Below, in pieces: positions 32,621 through 40,237 of a DNA stretch of 47,780 nucleotides (its first letter is position 1; each line of letters opens with the position of its first letter). A program made the translations under genes and the position numbers. The notes under the pieces were generated by a model. The model saw only the letters and a list, made by a program, of their open reading frames with translations. It had not been told where the DNA came from and searched no databases. The DNA is from Acidobacteriaceae bacterium. Lineage in GTDB: Bacteria > Acidobacteriota > Terriglobia > Bryobacterales > Bryobacteraceae. The stretch lies in the NCBI GenBank assembly GCA_019240475.1, contig JAFAYI010000009.1:1-47780 (forward strand), read 5' to 3'.

Positions 32621-35329
32621 TTACTCGATGCGTAGCGCGGTCATCGGGTCCGCCGCCGCGGCCCGGCGAGCCGGCAGATAACTGGCGAGAAGAGCGATCG
32701 CGCCGAGCAGCCCGCACGCCAGGCTAAGGGATAGCAGGTCGCGCGGCTTGACCCCGAACAGCATCGATTGGGCGAGCCTTCCGGCCCATAGCGAAATCGC
32801 GACACCCACGCTCAATCCGATCGCGAGCAGCGCCACGGCTTCTCGCAGCACCAGCTTGATCACCCCCGCGCGCGCCGAGCCGAGCGCCATGCGAATGCCG
32901 ATCTCTTTCTGCCGCCGCGCCACCATATACGCGATCACACCATAGAGTCCGAGCGTCGCCAGCAGCGCCGCCAGAAACCCGAAGCTCGCCGAAAGCGTCG
33001 CCATCAAGCGGTCGCGCAAGAGCGAGTCCGCAATCTGCGCGGAAAACGGACGGATCTCGACTCCCATCGACGGGCTCGCCTCCGCAACACGCGCTTTCAC
33101 GCTGCGCGCAATAAGCGCCGTCGAACCTGCTATGCGCAGCATGAAATTGGCGTCCGAGCGCGGGCTCTCGTTCTGAGAGACCGGAAAGAAACCGATGGGG
33201 CGGAAGTCCTCGCGAAGCTCCTCGTACTTGGTGTTCTGCACCAGCCCCACGATCTCAAAAACCGGCTCAGGCTTACCCGCCTCAGTCTCCAGCCGGAAGG
33301 TTTGCCCCAGCGGATTCTTCCCTCGCAGAAACTGAGTCGCGAACTGTTCGTTCACGATAGCGACTTTTTTCGAGCCGGCGGTGTCATGCTCGTCAAAATC
33401 GCGCCCCGCGAGTAAGTGCGTTTCCATCGTATGGAAATAACCGGGACCGATGTAATTGAACCAGCCCTGCTTGTGACTGGTCGCAGCCGCCTCTCCGCCT
33501 ATGCCGACGTTTTCGTCCCAGCTACCGCCGCCCATTGGCGTCAAATCGACTTGGCCCACCGAAAGCACGCCCGGTACCGTTGAGAACTTCTCGCGCAGAT
33601 CTTTATAGACGCTCAGGCGATTGTCCGCTGCGATTCGCGCCTTCCCGAAATCGACCCCGACGGCGAGAATTCCCTTCGCCTGAAACCCCGGATCGGTCGT
33701 CAGCAGATTCCGAAAACTGCGCACAAACAGCAGCGCGCCCGCGAGCAGCACCAGCGAGAGCGCCACTTGCGTCACCACCAAAGCGCGGCGCAAGCTGAAT
33801 CCTTCGCGCGTCGTGGTCACCGTGCGCCCCGCAGCCCGCATGGCCGAAACCGGCGATAGCCGCGTCGCGCGCAATGCCGGCAACAAGCCGAACAGAAGAC
33901 AGGTCAGCACCGCCAGACCCGCGGCGAATCCAAGCACTCGCCAATCCATCCCCGTATCCATGGAAATTTGGTTCTGCGAGCTGCTGATCAGCGCAACCAG
34001 CGAGCGGCTCAACCCTACCGCAAGCCCGCATCCCAACAAAGTTCCAAACGAGGCAAGCAGCAGGCTCTCGACCAGGAATTGCCGCACCAGCCGCCTGCGA
34101 TAGGCGCCTATCGCCAGTCGCACCGCGATCTCCGTTTCCCGCGCCGTCGCCCGCGCAAGCAGCAGGTTTGCCAGGTTCGCGCACGCAATCAGCAGCACCA
34201 GCCCGCTGATCGCGAGCAGCACATAGAGCGGCTGTTCATATTCACGGCGCAGGCCCGATACGCCGTTACTCGCGTCCGCGGCATACAGCTTGTTGGTCAA
34301 GAATAGCTTTGCGAAAGAAGGATTGTATTCGGCGGGCATCGTGGCTTGCATGATCTGCCGCGATTTTGCGCGCAGGAAGCCGCTCGCTCGCTCCAGCGTC
34401 CAACCCGGCTTCAGCCGCCCGATGATCGAAAGCCACCAGGCGTATCGCAGCGGTATCCGGCTCCGTTCCGATATCAGCCGGTCGCTGCACATCGGAACGA
34501 TCACGTCCTCGTGGACTCCAACCTCCACGCCGAAAAAGCCCGGCGCGGCCACCCCGATAACCGGAACCGGGTACCCGTCCAGGCTGAGCTTGCGGCCCAG
34601 CGCCTGCGCGTCGCCGCCAAATTCGCGCTGCCAGAATGCGTAGCTGATAACCGCCCCCGCGTTGCAGGAGGATTCGCTATCGTCCTGTGCGCTGAAGGTG
34701 CGGCCCAGCACGGCGGGAACGCCCAATACGCGGAAAAAATCGCCGCTCGCATAAAGCCCTTCCGCAAATCGCGGCTCCCCTCCCTTCGCTAGGTTGAACC
34801 GCTCTCCGCTGAATGCAAACATTCCGGAGAATGGGTCGCCGTACTCCTTCATCTGCTGGAATTGCGCGTAAGTCAACTCCACATTTCGGCCCGAACCCCA
34901 GCCCGACCTGTGCGACGGCTGTTGATACTTGATGATGACCAGCCTCTGCGGGTCCTCAACCGGCAGCGTTTTCAGTCGTATTGCGTTCACAAGCTGAAAA
35001 ATCGCTGTGTTCGCCCCCACTCCGAGCGCCAGCGAGATCACCGCCACCGCCGTGAACCCCGGGCTCATTCTAAGCTGCCGCAATCCATAAAGCACGTCGG
35101 CGCGCGTCTGGTCCAGCCACAAGGCGATGTTCATCTCGCGGGTCTTCTCTTTCTGAATGGAATAGTTGCCAAGGCGCAGCTTGCTGATGCGCAGCGCCTC
35201 TTCATGCGTCACCCCTTCGGTTTCCAGCCGGTCGGCCGCTTCAGCCAGGTGATGCGCGAATTCATCCTCGAGTTCGTGGTCCAATCGCTCCGGGCGGAAC
35301 GTGTTGCGCCAGCGCTTGAGCCACGACAT
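32621..35329 (-). CDS. ABC-type permease of the ADOP family (MacB/FtsX-like)
   Basis: A 902-residue inner-membrane protein with two FtsX-like permease halves and no ATPase in the neighbourhood, the arrangement named acidobacterial duplicated orphan permease. The N-terminal soluble region has DHELEDEFAHHLAEAADRLE. A MacB core domain follows (LRQLRMSPGFTAVAVISLAL, GVGANTAIFQLVNAIRLKTL), then a periplasmic part, a first three-segment permease unit (LYVLLAISGLVLLIACANLA), a second MacB core (RRALVVTQVALSLVLLAG) and a C-terminal unit (GFLAALLATLGLYGVIAYMV; MALGSARAGVIKLVL). Export of some compound or mechanotransmission is inferred. It starts 13 bases after padR and is presumably repressed by it. 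Confidence 0.92.
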   Translation of the reverse strand: MSWLKRWRNTFRPERLDHELEDEFAHHLAEAADRLETEGVTHEEALRISKLRLGNYSIQKEKTREMNIALWLDQTRADVLYGLRQLRMSPGFTAVAVISLALGVGANTAIFQLVNAIRLKTLPVEDPQRLVIIKYQQPSHRSGWGSGRNVELTYAQFQQMKEYGDPFSGMFAFSGERFNLAKGGEPRFAEGLYASGDFFRVLGVPAVLGRTFSAQDDSESSCNAGAVISYAFWQREFGGDAQALGRKLSLDGYPVPVIGVAAPGFFGVEVGVHEDVIVPMCSDRLISERSRIPLRYAWWLSIIGRLKPGWTLERASGFLRAKSRQIMQATMPAEYNPSFAKLFLTNKLYAADASNGVSGLRREYEQPLYVLLAISGLVLLIACANLANLLLARATARETEIAVRLAIGAYRRRLVRQFLVESLLLASFGTLLGCGLAVGLSRSLVALISSSQNQISMDTGMDWRVLGFAAGLAVLTCLLFGLLPALRATRLSPVSAMRAAGRTVTTTREGFSLRRALVVTQVALSLVLLAGALLFVRSFRNLLTTDPGFQAKGILAVGVDFGKARIAADNRLSVYKDLREKFSTVPGVLSVGQVDLTPMGGGSWDENVGIGGEAAATSHKQGWFNYIGPGYFHTMETHLLAGRDFDEHDTAGSKKVAIVNEQFATQFLRGKNPLGQTFRLETEAGKPEPVFEIVGLVQNTKYEELREDFRPIGFFPVSQNESPRSDANFMLRIAGSTALIARSVKARVAEASPSMGVEIRPFSAQIADSLLRDRLMATLSASFGFLAALLATLGLYGVIAYMVARRQKEIGIRMALGSARAGVIKLVLREAVALLAIGLSVGVAISLWAGRLAQSMLFGVKPRDLLSLSLACGLLGAIALLASYLPARRAAAADPMTALRIE

Positions 35330-35342
35330 GGATCTACTCGCT

Positions 35343-35678
35343 TTACGAATACCGGAGCACGCGCGCCACCCCGCGAGTCAACCGCTCCCAGTTCTCATGT
35401 TCGGCCGCGAGCTGTTTCTCTCCGCGCGCTGTCAGCGAGTACATCTTCGCCTTCCGGCCTTTTTCGGTGATTTCCCATTTCGCCGATATCCACCCGTCCT
35501 GCTCCATCCGGTGAAGCGCCGGATACAGCGAGCCTTCTTCCACCTGCAACAGCTCGTTCGATGCAGCGTGAATATGCTCCAGCAGCCCATAGCCGTGGAT
35601 CGGCCCTCGTGTTCTCAGCGCGCGCAGGATCAGAAGCGTCAAGGTTCCCTGAAGTTTGTCGTTCGGACTTTTCGGCAT
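35343..35678 (-). CDS. PadR-family transcriptional regulator
   Basis: A 111-residue winged-helix regulator of the short PadR type: LQGTLTLLILRALRTRGP, IHGYGLLEHIHA, VEEGSLYPALHRMEQDGWI (recognition helix and wing), and a C-terminal dimerisation helix ending in WERLTRGVARVL. In Acidobacteria such regulators stand directly in front of ADOP permeases; here the spacing to the permease gene is 13 bases. A palindrome over its -10 (35700-35712) is a likely operator, so it should repress itself and the permease. Confidence 0.93.
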   Translation of the reverse strand: MPKSPNDKLQGTLTLLILRALRTRGPIHGYGLLEHIHAASNELLQVEEGSLYPALHRMEQDGWISAKWEITEKGRKAKMYSLTARGEKQLAAEHENWERLTRGVARVLRYS

Positions 35679-35699
35679 GCGTTAAAGCTGAGCTAGCTA

Positions 35700-35733
35700 G
35701 GTATACGATACCCGCGCCGAACCGCCCTGTCAA
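35700..35733 (-). promoter_or_regulatory. padR promoter with palindromic operator on the -10
   Basis: On the minus strand TTGACA (35728-35733) and TATCGT (35705-35710) are exactly 17 bases apart. The perfect inverted repeat GGTAT-CGT-ATACC (35700-35712) covers the -10 element, 22 bases upstream of the padR start. A regulator bound there would block RNA polymerase. PadR as ligand is inferred from position. Confidence 0.7.
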
Positions 35734-35748
35734 GCCATCCTTCTTCCG

Positions 35749-37461
35749 TTGTTATCCTTGAGCTTGTCCCGTATACCCGGCCGGCCGGTTCCGCTCGCTA
35801 TGGCGGTCGCCGTGACTAGCCTTCTCGCCGCGCACACCGCGCATGTGGCGGCGCCTGGCTCTTCACTCATCGATATCCTCAAGGCCGAACTCAATCGCGA
35901 ATTCACCATCCTTCAGGCCAAGGCGGACCCCGCTCCTTATTACATGGCCTACGAGGTCACCGACCAACAATCCGACACAGCCTCCGCCATGCTCGGTGCG
36001 CTCATCGAAAACGTCCACTCGCGCACTCGCGGCGTTGACACCACCATCCGCGTCGGCGCCGCCCAGTTCGACAACTATCATCCCTACAAAGGCTCGCGCG
36101 TCCGCTTCACCAGCTTCACCCCGCTCAGCCTCGACGACGACCCCGACCAAATCCGCCGCGCGCTTTGGGCCGAATCCGATCGCGTCTACCGTCTCGCCTC
36201 TCGCCGCCTGCTGCAGCTCAAGACCGATGAGCAACTCCTCGCCGAGCAAGCGCATCAGGACGCCGATTTCTCTTCCGAGCCGCCTCAAGCCTACGCCCGT
36301 CTGCCCGAAACGTTCTCCTACGACATGCAGGCCTGGGCGCAAAAGGTCCGCATGTGGTCCGCCGAATTCAAGAAGCATCCCCAGATTCTCGGCTCCGGCG
36401 TCAGTTTTCGCGCGCTCCGCGAAATCCGCACCTTCGTCGATACCGGCGGCGCCTCCATCCAGCTCGGCAGCGATCTCTTCCGTCTCGAAGTGGAAGGATT
36501 CGCGCTCGCTCCGGACGGCATGGACCTTCGCGACTTCGTAACCATCGAAGCCTCCGACCCCTCGCATCTTCCCGCCGACTCCGCCGTGGAAGCGCGCGTC
36601 CAGGATCTCGCGCGGAAGTTGGATGCTCTCGTCCAGGCGCCTCCCGCCGAACCCATCGTCTGCCCCGCCATCCTCTCCGGCCGCGCCTCCGCCGTCTTCT
36701 TTCATGAGATCTTCGGCCATCGCGTCGAAGGCCACCGCCAGAAGGACGTCGCCGAGGGCCAGACCTTCACCAAGATGCTCGGCCAGAAGGTTCTCCCCGA
36801 TTTCATCAGCGTCGAATTCGATCCCACCCGCGCCCAATTCAACGGCTCGGACCTGATCGGCGCATACGAATACGACGACGAAGGCGTGAAGAGCCGCCCC
36901 GTGAAAGTGGTGGACGCCGGCGTGCTCAAGACCTTCCTGCTTTCGCGCTCTCCCGTCGGAGAGTTCGTCCACTCAAATGGCCACGGCCGCCGCCAGCCTG
37001 GCTACGAAGTCGTATCTCGCCAATCGAATCTCATCGTCGAATCTTCCAAGCAAGTCTCCGATTCGGAGCTTCGCGCCCAGCTCATCGCGGAAGTGAAGCG
37101 CCAGGGGAAGCCTTACGGCCTCTACTTCGAGGAGGTTTCGAGCGGCTACACCACTACCGGCCGCCAAGGCCTGCAGGCCTTCACCGTGGTCCCGCTCGTC
37201 GTCTATCGCGTCTTCCCCGACGGCCGCCCCGACGAACTAATCCGCGGCGTGGATATCGTCGGCACCCCGCTCGCCAGCTTCCAAAAAATCCTCGCTACCT
37301 CCGACCACGTCGCCATCTTCAACGGCTACTGCGGCGCCGAATCCGGCAGCATCCCCGTCTCCGCCGTCTCGCCCGCGATTCTCGTCTCCGAAATCGAAAC
37401 GCAGAAAAAAGAAAATTCGCAGCGCAAGCCGCCCCTGCTGCCGCGCCCGGAGGGAAGCTAG
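35749..37461 (+). CDS. TldD-like metalloprotease with signal peptide
   Basis: A TldD/PmbA-family protein (about 553-570 residues). The metal motif HEIFGHRVEGH is seen at about residues 319-329 (HExxxH, counted from the TTG at 35749), and the C-terminal Gly-rich part (TTGRQGLQAFTVVPLVVYRV) also belongs to the family. TldD with TldE degrades unfolded peptides and matures modified peptides such as microcins. Before the family domain there is a hydrophobic Ala-rich segment (LAMAVAVTSLLAAHTAHVAA) that looks like a signal peptide, so it may act in the periplasm; cytosolic TldD lacks one. The start is uncertain: TTG at 35749 or 35758, or ATG at 35800; none has a clear ribosome binding site. The next gene follows by one base. 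Confidence 0.85.
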   Translation: MLSLSLSRIPGRPVPLAMAVAVTSLLAAHTAHVAAPGSSLIDILKAELNREFTILQAKADPAPYYMAYEVTDQQSDTASAMLGALIENVHSRTRGVDTTIRVGAAQFDNYHPYKGSRVRFTSFTPLSLDDDPDQIRRALWAESDRVYRLASRRLLQLKTDEQLLAEQAHQDADFSSEPPQAYARLPETFSYDMQAWAQKVRMWSAEFKKHPQILGSGVSFRALREIRTFVDTGGASIQLGSDLFRLEVEGFALAPDGMDLRDFVTIEASDPSHLPADSAVEARVQDLARKLDALVQAPPAEPIVCPAILSGRASAVFFHEIFGHRVEGHRQKDVAEGQTFTKMLGQKVLPDFISVEFDPTRAQFNGSDLIGAYEYDDEGVKSRPVKVVDAGVLKTFLLSRSPVGEFVHSNGHGRRQPGYEVVSRQSNLIVESSKQVSDSELRAQLIAEVKRQGKPYGLYFEEVSSGYTTTGRQGLQAFTVVPLVVYRVFPDGRPDELIRGVDIVGTPLASFQKILATSDHVAIFNGYCGAESGSIPVSAVSPAILVSEIETQKKENSQRKPPLLPRPEGS

Positions 37462-37462
37462 C

Positions 37463-39229
37463 ATGCGGCGCCTTCTCCCCTCTCTGTTCGCCGCGGCGGC
37501 CTTATCGAGTTTCATCTTCGCAGCTTCCGATGCCACCGAGGCCCGCTCCGATCCCCAGCTCCGCGCCATGCTCGACGAGCTCGCGCATTCGAAAGATCTG
37601 AAGCTCAACGATCTCGACAGGCCTTACTTCATCGCCTACAGCGTCAGCGATGTCGCGCAGTATTACATCGCCGCCAGTCTCGGCGGCGTCACTGCTTCCA
37701 CCCGCTATCACGTGCGCCAGCCTCGCCTCGAAGTGCGCGTCGGCGATTACAAATTCGACAACACCAATTCCATCTACAGCGGCGGCGAGCATCTCACTCT
37801 GTTCCCGCTCGACGACGACTACCAGGCCATGCGCGCCGAGCTCTGGCTCGGAACCGACGGCCTGTACAAAGCCGCGGCCGAACAGATCGCGCATAAACGC
37901 GCCGCGCTTCGCGAAATGGCGGACCCCGATAAGACGCCCGACTTTGTGCCCGTCAACCCCATTCAACTGCTCCGGCCCATCCCCGCGCTCGATTTCGACC
38001 AGCCCCATTGGGAACAACTCCTCCGTCAACTGTCCTCGCGCTTCGCCGCCCATCCCGAAATCGCCGCTTCGCAGTTGTCCGCCCAGGTCATCTCTTCCGC
38101 CTACCGGCTCGTCACAAGCGAAGGGACCGTGCTTCGCATTCCGCAAGGCCTCAGCGAAATCGGAATCCATGCGAGCGCTCTCGCCCCCGATGGCGCCCGC
38201 GTCTGGGACCAGCGATTCATCACCACGCTCGCCCCGTCTCAGTTCCCGTCCGCGGATCAGCTCGCGAAGGCCGTCGATGCCGTCGCTTCTGAAACCGGCG
38301 CGCTCGCCCACGCCCCGCTCGCCGACGAATACAGCGGCCCCGTGCTCTTCGAACAGGAAGCCGCCGCGCAGATGATGGCGCAAGTCTTGACCGACGCGAT
38401 CCGCATCGAACGCCGGCCCATCGCCCCGCCCGGTTCCAACCAGCGCGGCAGTCAGCCCCTCGAAAGCGTTTGGTCCGCGCGCATGGGCGCCAAGGTCGCC
38501 CCCGATTGGCTCACCATCTATGACGACCCGCTCCAATCTCAATTCCAGGGCGTCTCTCTCGCCGGCCACTATGAAGCCGACGATCAAGGCGTCTCCGCCG
38601 CCCGCGTCAACATCGTCGAAAACGGCGCGCTCAAAAATTTCCTGTTCAGCCGCCAGCCGGTTCGCGCCTTTAATGCTTCCAACGGACATGGCCGCCTGCC
38701 CGGCGCCTATGGAGCCGAACAGGCTGTGATCGGAAATCTGTTTGTCGAGTCTTCGCAGCCCATCCCGGAATCCCGGCTAAAAACCGAGCTTCTCGAAAAA
38801 ATCAAAGCCGCCGGCCTGCCTTTTGGCCTGCTCATCCGCCGCCTCGATTTCCCTTCCACCGCCAATTTCCAGGAACTCCAAAACATGGCGCGCCAGCTTC
38901 AAAAGAGCGGCTACTCGCGAACTCTGAATGCGCCCTTGCTCGCCTATCGCGTCTACCCCGACGGCCGCGAAGTGTTGGTGCGCGGGCTCCGCTTCAAAGA
39001 GTTCAGCGCCAAAGATCTGCGTGACATAGATGCCGCTTCTGCCCGGCCCTATGTTTTCAATTATGTGAATAACGGTTCAAGCTTCGATCTGGCCGCCATG
39101 GCCGCCGACGCCACTACTTCGACCGTCGTGTGCCCGTCCCTGCTTTTTCCGAGCCTCGACCTTGGACCCATCGAAGACGAAGCTAGCCGCCTGCCCATCG
39201 TTCCCGCGCCCGCGCTCAACGCTCCTTAG
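37463..39229 (+). CDS. TldE/PmbA-like protein, non-catalytic partner, with signal peptide
   Basis: A 588-residue paralogue of the preceding gene. It begins with a clear signal peptide (RRLLPSLFAAAALSSFIFAA). The family fold is similar, including GDYKFDNTNS and a C-terminal YRVYPDGREVLVRGLRF, but where TldD has HExxxH this protein reads FEQEAAAQMM, so the metal site is lost. This matches the TldD/TldE heterodimer, in which TldE lacks the zinc site. The two genes are separated by one base, so co-translation and complex formation are likely. The substrate is unknown. Confidence 0.85.
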   Translation: MRRLLPSLFAAAALSSFIFAASDATEARSDPQLRAMLDELAHSKDLKLNDLDRPYFIAYSVSDVAQYYIAASLGGVTASTRYHVRQPRLEVRVGDYKFDNTNSIYSGGEHLTLFPLDDDYQAMRAELWLGTDGLYKAAAEQIAHKRAALREMADPDKTPDFVPVNPIQLLRPIPALDFDQPHWEQLLRQLSSRFAAHPEIAASQLSAQVISSAYRLVTSEGTVLRIPQGLSEIGIHASALAPDGARVWDQRFITTLAPSQFPSADQLAKAVDAVASETGALAHAPLADEYSGPVLFEQEAAAQMMAQVLTDAIRIERRPIAPPGSNQRGSQPLESVWSARMGAKVAPDWLTIYDDPLQSQFQGVSLAGHYEADDQGVSAARVNIVENGALKNFLFSRQPVRAFNASNGHGRLPGAYGAEQAVIGNLFVESSQPIPESRLKTELLEKIKAAGLPFGLLIRRLDFPSTANFQELQNMARQLQKSGYSRTLNAPLLAYRVYPDGREVLVRGLRFKEFSAKDLRDIDAASARPYVFNYVNNGSSFDLAAMAADATTSTVVCPSLLFPSLDLGPIEDEASRLPIVPAPALNAP

Positions 39230-39253
39230 ACCACGTCTGCCGCGCTGGCTCTC

Positions 39254-40051
39254 TCAAGCTCGCGCCGCATGAGCAAGGCGTAACGATCTGCCGCTTTCAT
39301 CGCATTCAGCAAGTCCGCACAGTTGTCCGTATACCCGCTTCGCAAGGTCCGGCGCCGTCTCCTCGGAAACGGACCGCGATAACTGCCGTTCCGGGAACGA
39401 ATCGTCAACCAAGACGTGTAGGAAATCTTCCAGTCTCCGGCGGCTTGAAGCATCGAACAGTTGGTTGTAGTGCAGGAACAGCCACTTCCCTTCGTATCTA
39501 TGATTCTCGAGTATGTGGCGATACATCAGGGTCCAAACGTCGAATGCCCGATCTTCCGAGAACGACAAACTTTGAAGATAGTCTTCATCCCGCGTCACGT
39601 GAATGATGCTCTTCACGGTAGTGGCGGGATCCCGGAAGATACAAACGAAACCGGTGTTCTGCAAGTACGGCCGCCACGCTGGAAGCGTATAACAAAACCT
39701 CGGGTCCTTGAAGCAGTACGGCCGGGTCGCGACGGCATCCTGGATCTGTGAGGCGAGCGACGGCGGGCAGCTCACTTCCGTTTCAACCGGCACACTGGCC
39801 AGCCATCTCTGCGTGTAAAGCGGGCGCTCGCGAAAAAACCATTTGCCCAGGAATTTCGGTCTCGCGGGAACCACCGTGGCGATCAGTTCTTCGTTCAGGT
39901 TCTCGACTTCGCGCGTCTCGAAGTATCCTTTGGGGTTGTTCCTATTTGCCGGCAGCAGGTCTTTTCCCATGAAATAGCCGGCTTTCGACAAGCTGCCTGC
40001 CAGCATGCTGGTCCCACTCCTACCGCATCCCATCACAAGGCAATTCAACAT
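39254..40051 (-). CDS. Sulfotransferase family protein
   Basis: A 265-residue PAPS-dependent sulfotransferase. The N-terminal 5'-phosphosulfate loop is GCGRSGTSML (8-17), preceded by LNCLVM. FRDPATTVKSI matches the 3'-phosphate-binding region (RdP..). KGYFETREVENLNE is also typical. The acceptor is unknown; a cell-surface glycan or lipid is plausible. Near the C-terminus an alternative frame (AMKAADRYALLMRRELERAS) reads more like protein than the actual last 20 residues, so a frameshift close to the end is possible. It is divergent from lptFG across 186 bp of relatively AT-rich DNA (40052-40237). Confidence 0.86.
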   Translation of the reverse strand: MLNCLVMGCGRSGTSMLAGSLSKAGYFMGKDLLPANRNNPKGYFETREVENLNEELIATVVPARPKFLGKWFFRERPLYTQRWLASVPVETEVSCPPSLASQIQDAVATRPYCFKDPRFCYTLPAWRPYLQNTGFVCIFRDPATTVKSIIHVTRDEDYLQSLSFSEDRAFDVWTLMYRHILENHRYEGKWLFLHYNQLFDASSRRRLEDFLHVLVDDSFPERQLSRSVSEETAPDLAKRVYGQLCGLAECDESGRSLRLAHAARA

Positions 40052-40237
40052 GCGCGTCCTTTCGCCCTTTTTTCGTGGGGTAATCGCCTTACGTATTCCT
40101 TACAGCAGTATGCCTATTCTAAAACGTTTTATGTTAAAAATGGTTGACACTCACCCTTTGCGACTTCGTCCGCGCTTAAGCTTACGGCTGCTATGCTTTA
40201 ACTTGCCCCCCAGTTCCCGCCGAACCGTTCCGCTGTA

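Noticed and set aside
35863..36972. A 369-residue open frame antisense to the TldD gene
   Set aside because: Gly/Glu/Asp-rich mirror of codon bias in a high-GC gene; the sense strand encodes a clear TldD with HExxxH.
37502..38689. A 395-residue open frame antisense to the TldE gene
   Set aside because: Same reason: shadow of strong third-position bias; the sense strand has a signal peptide and family motifs.
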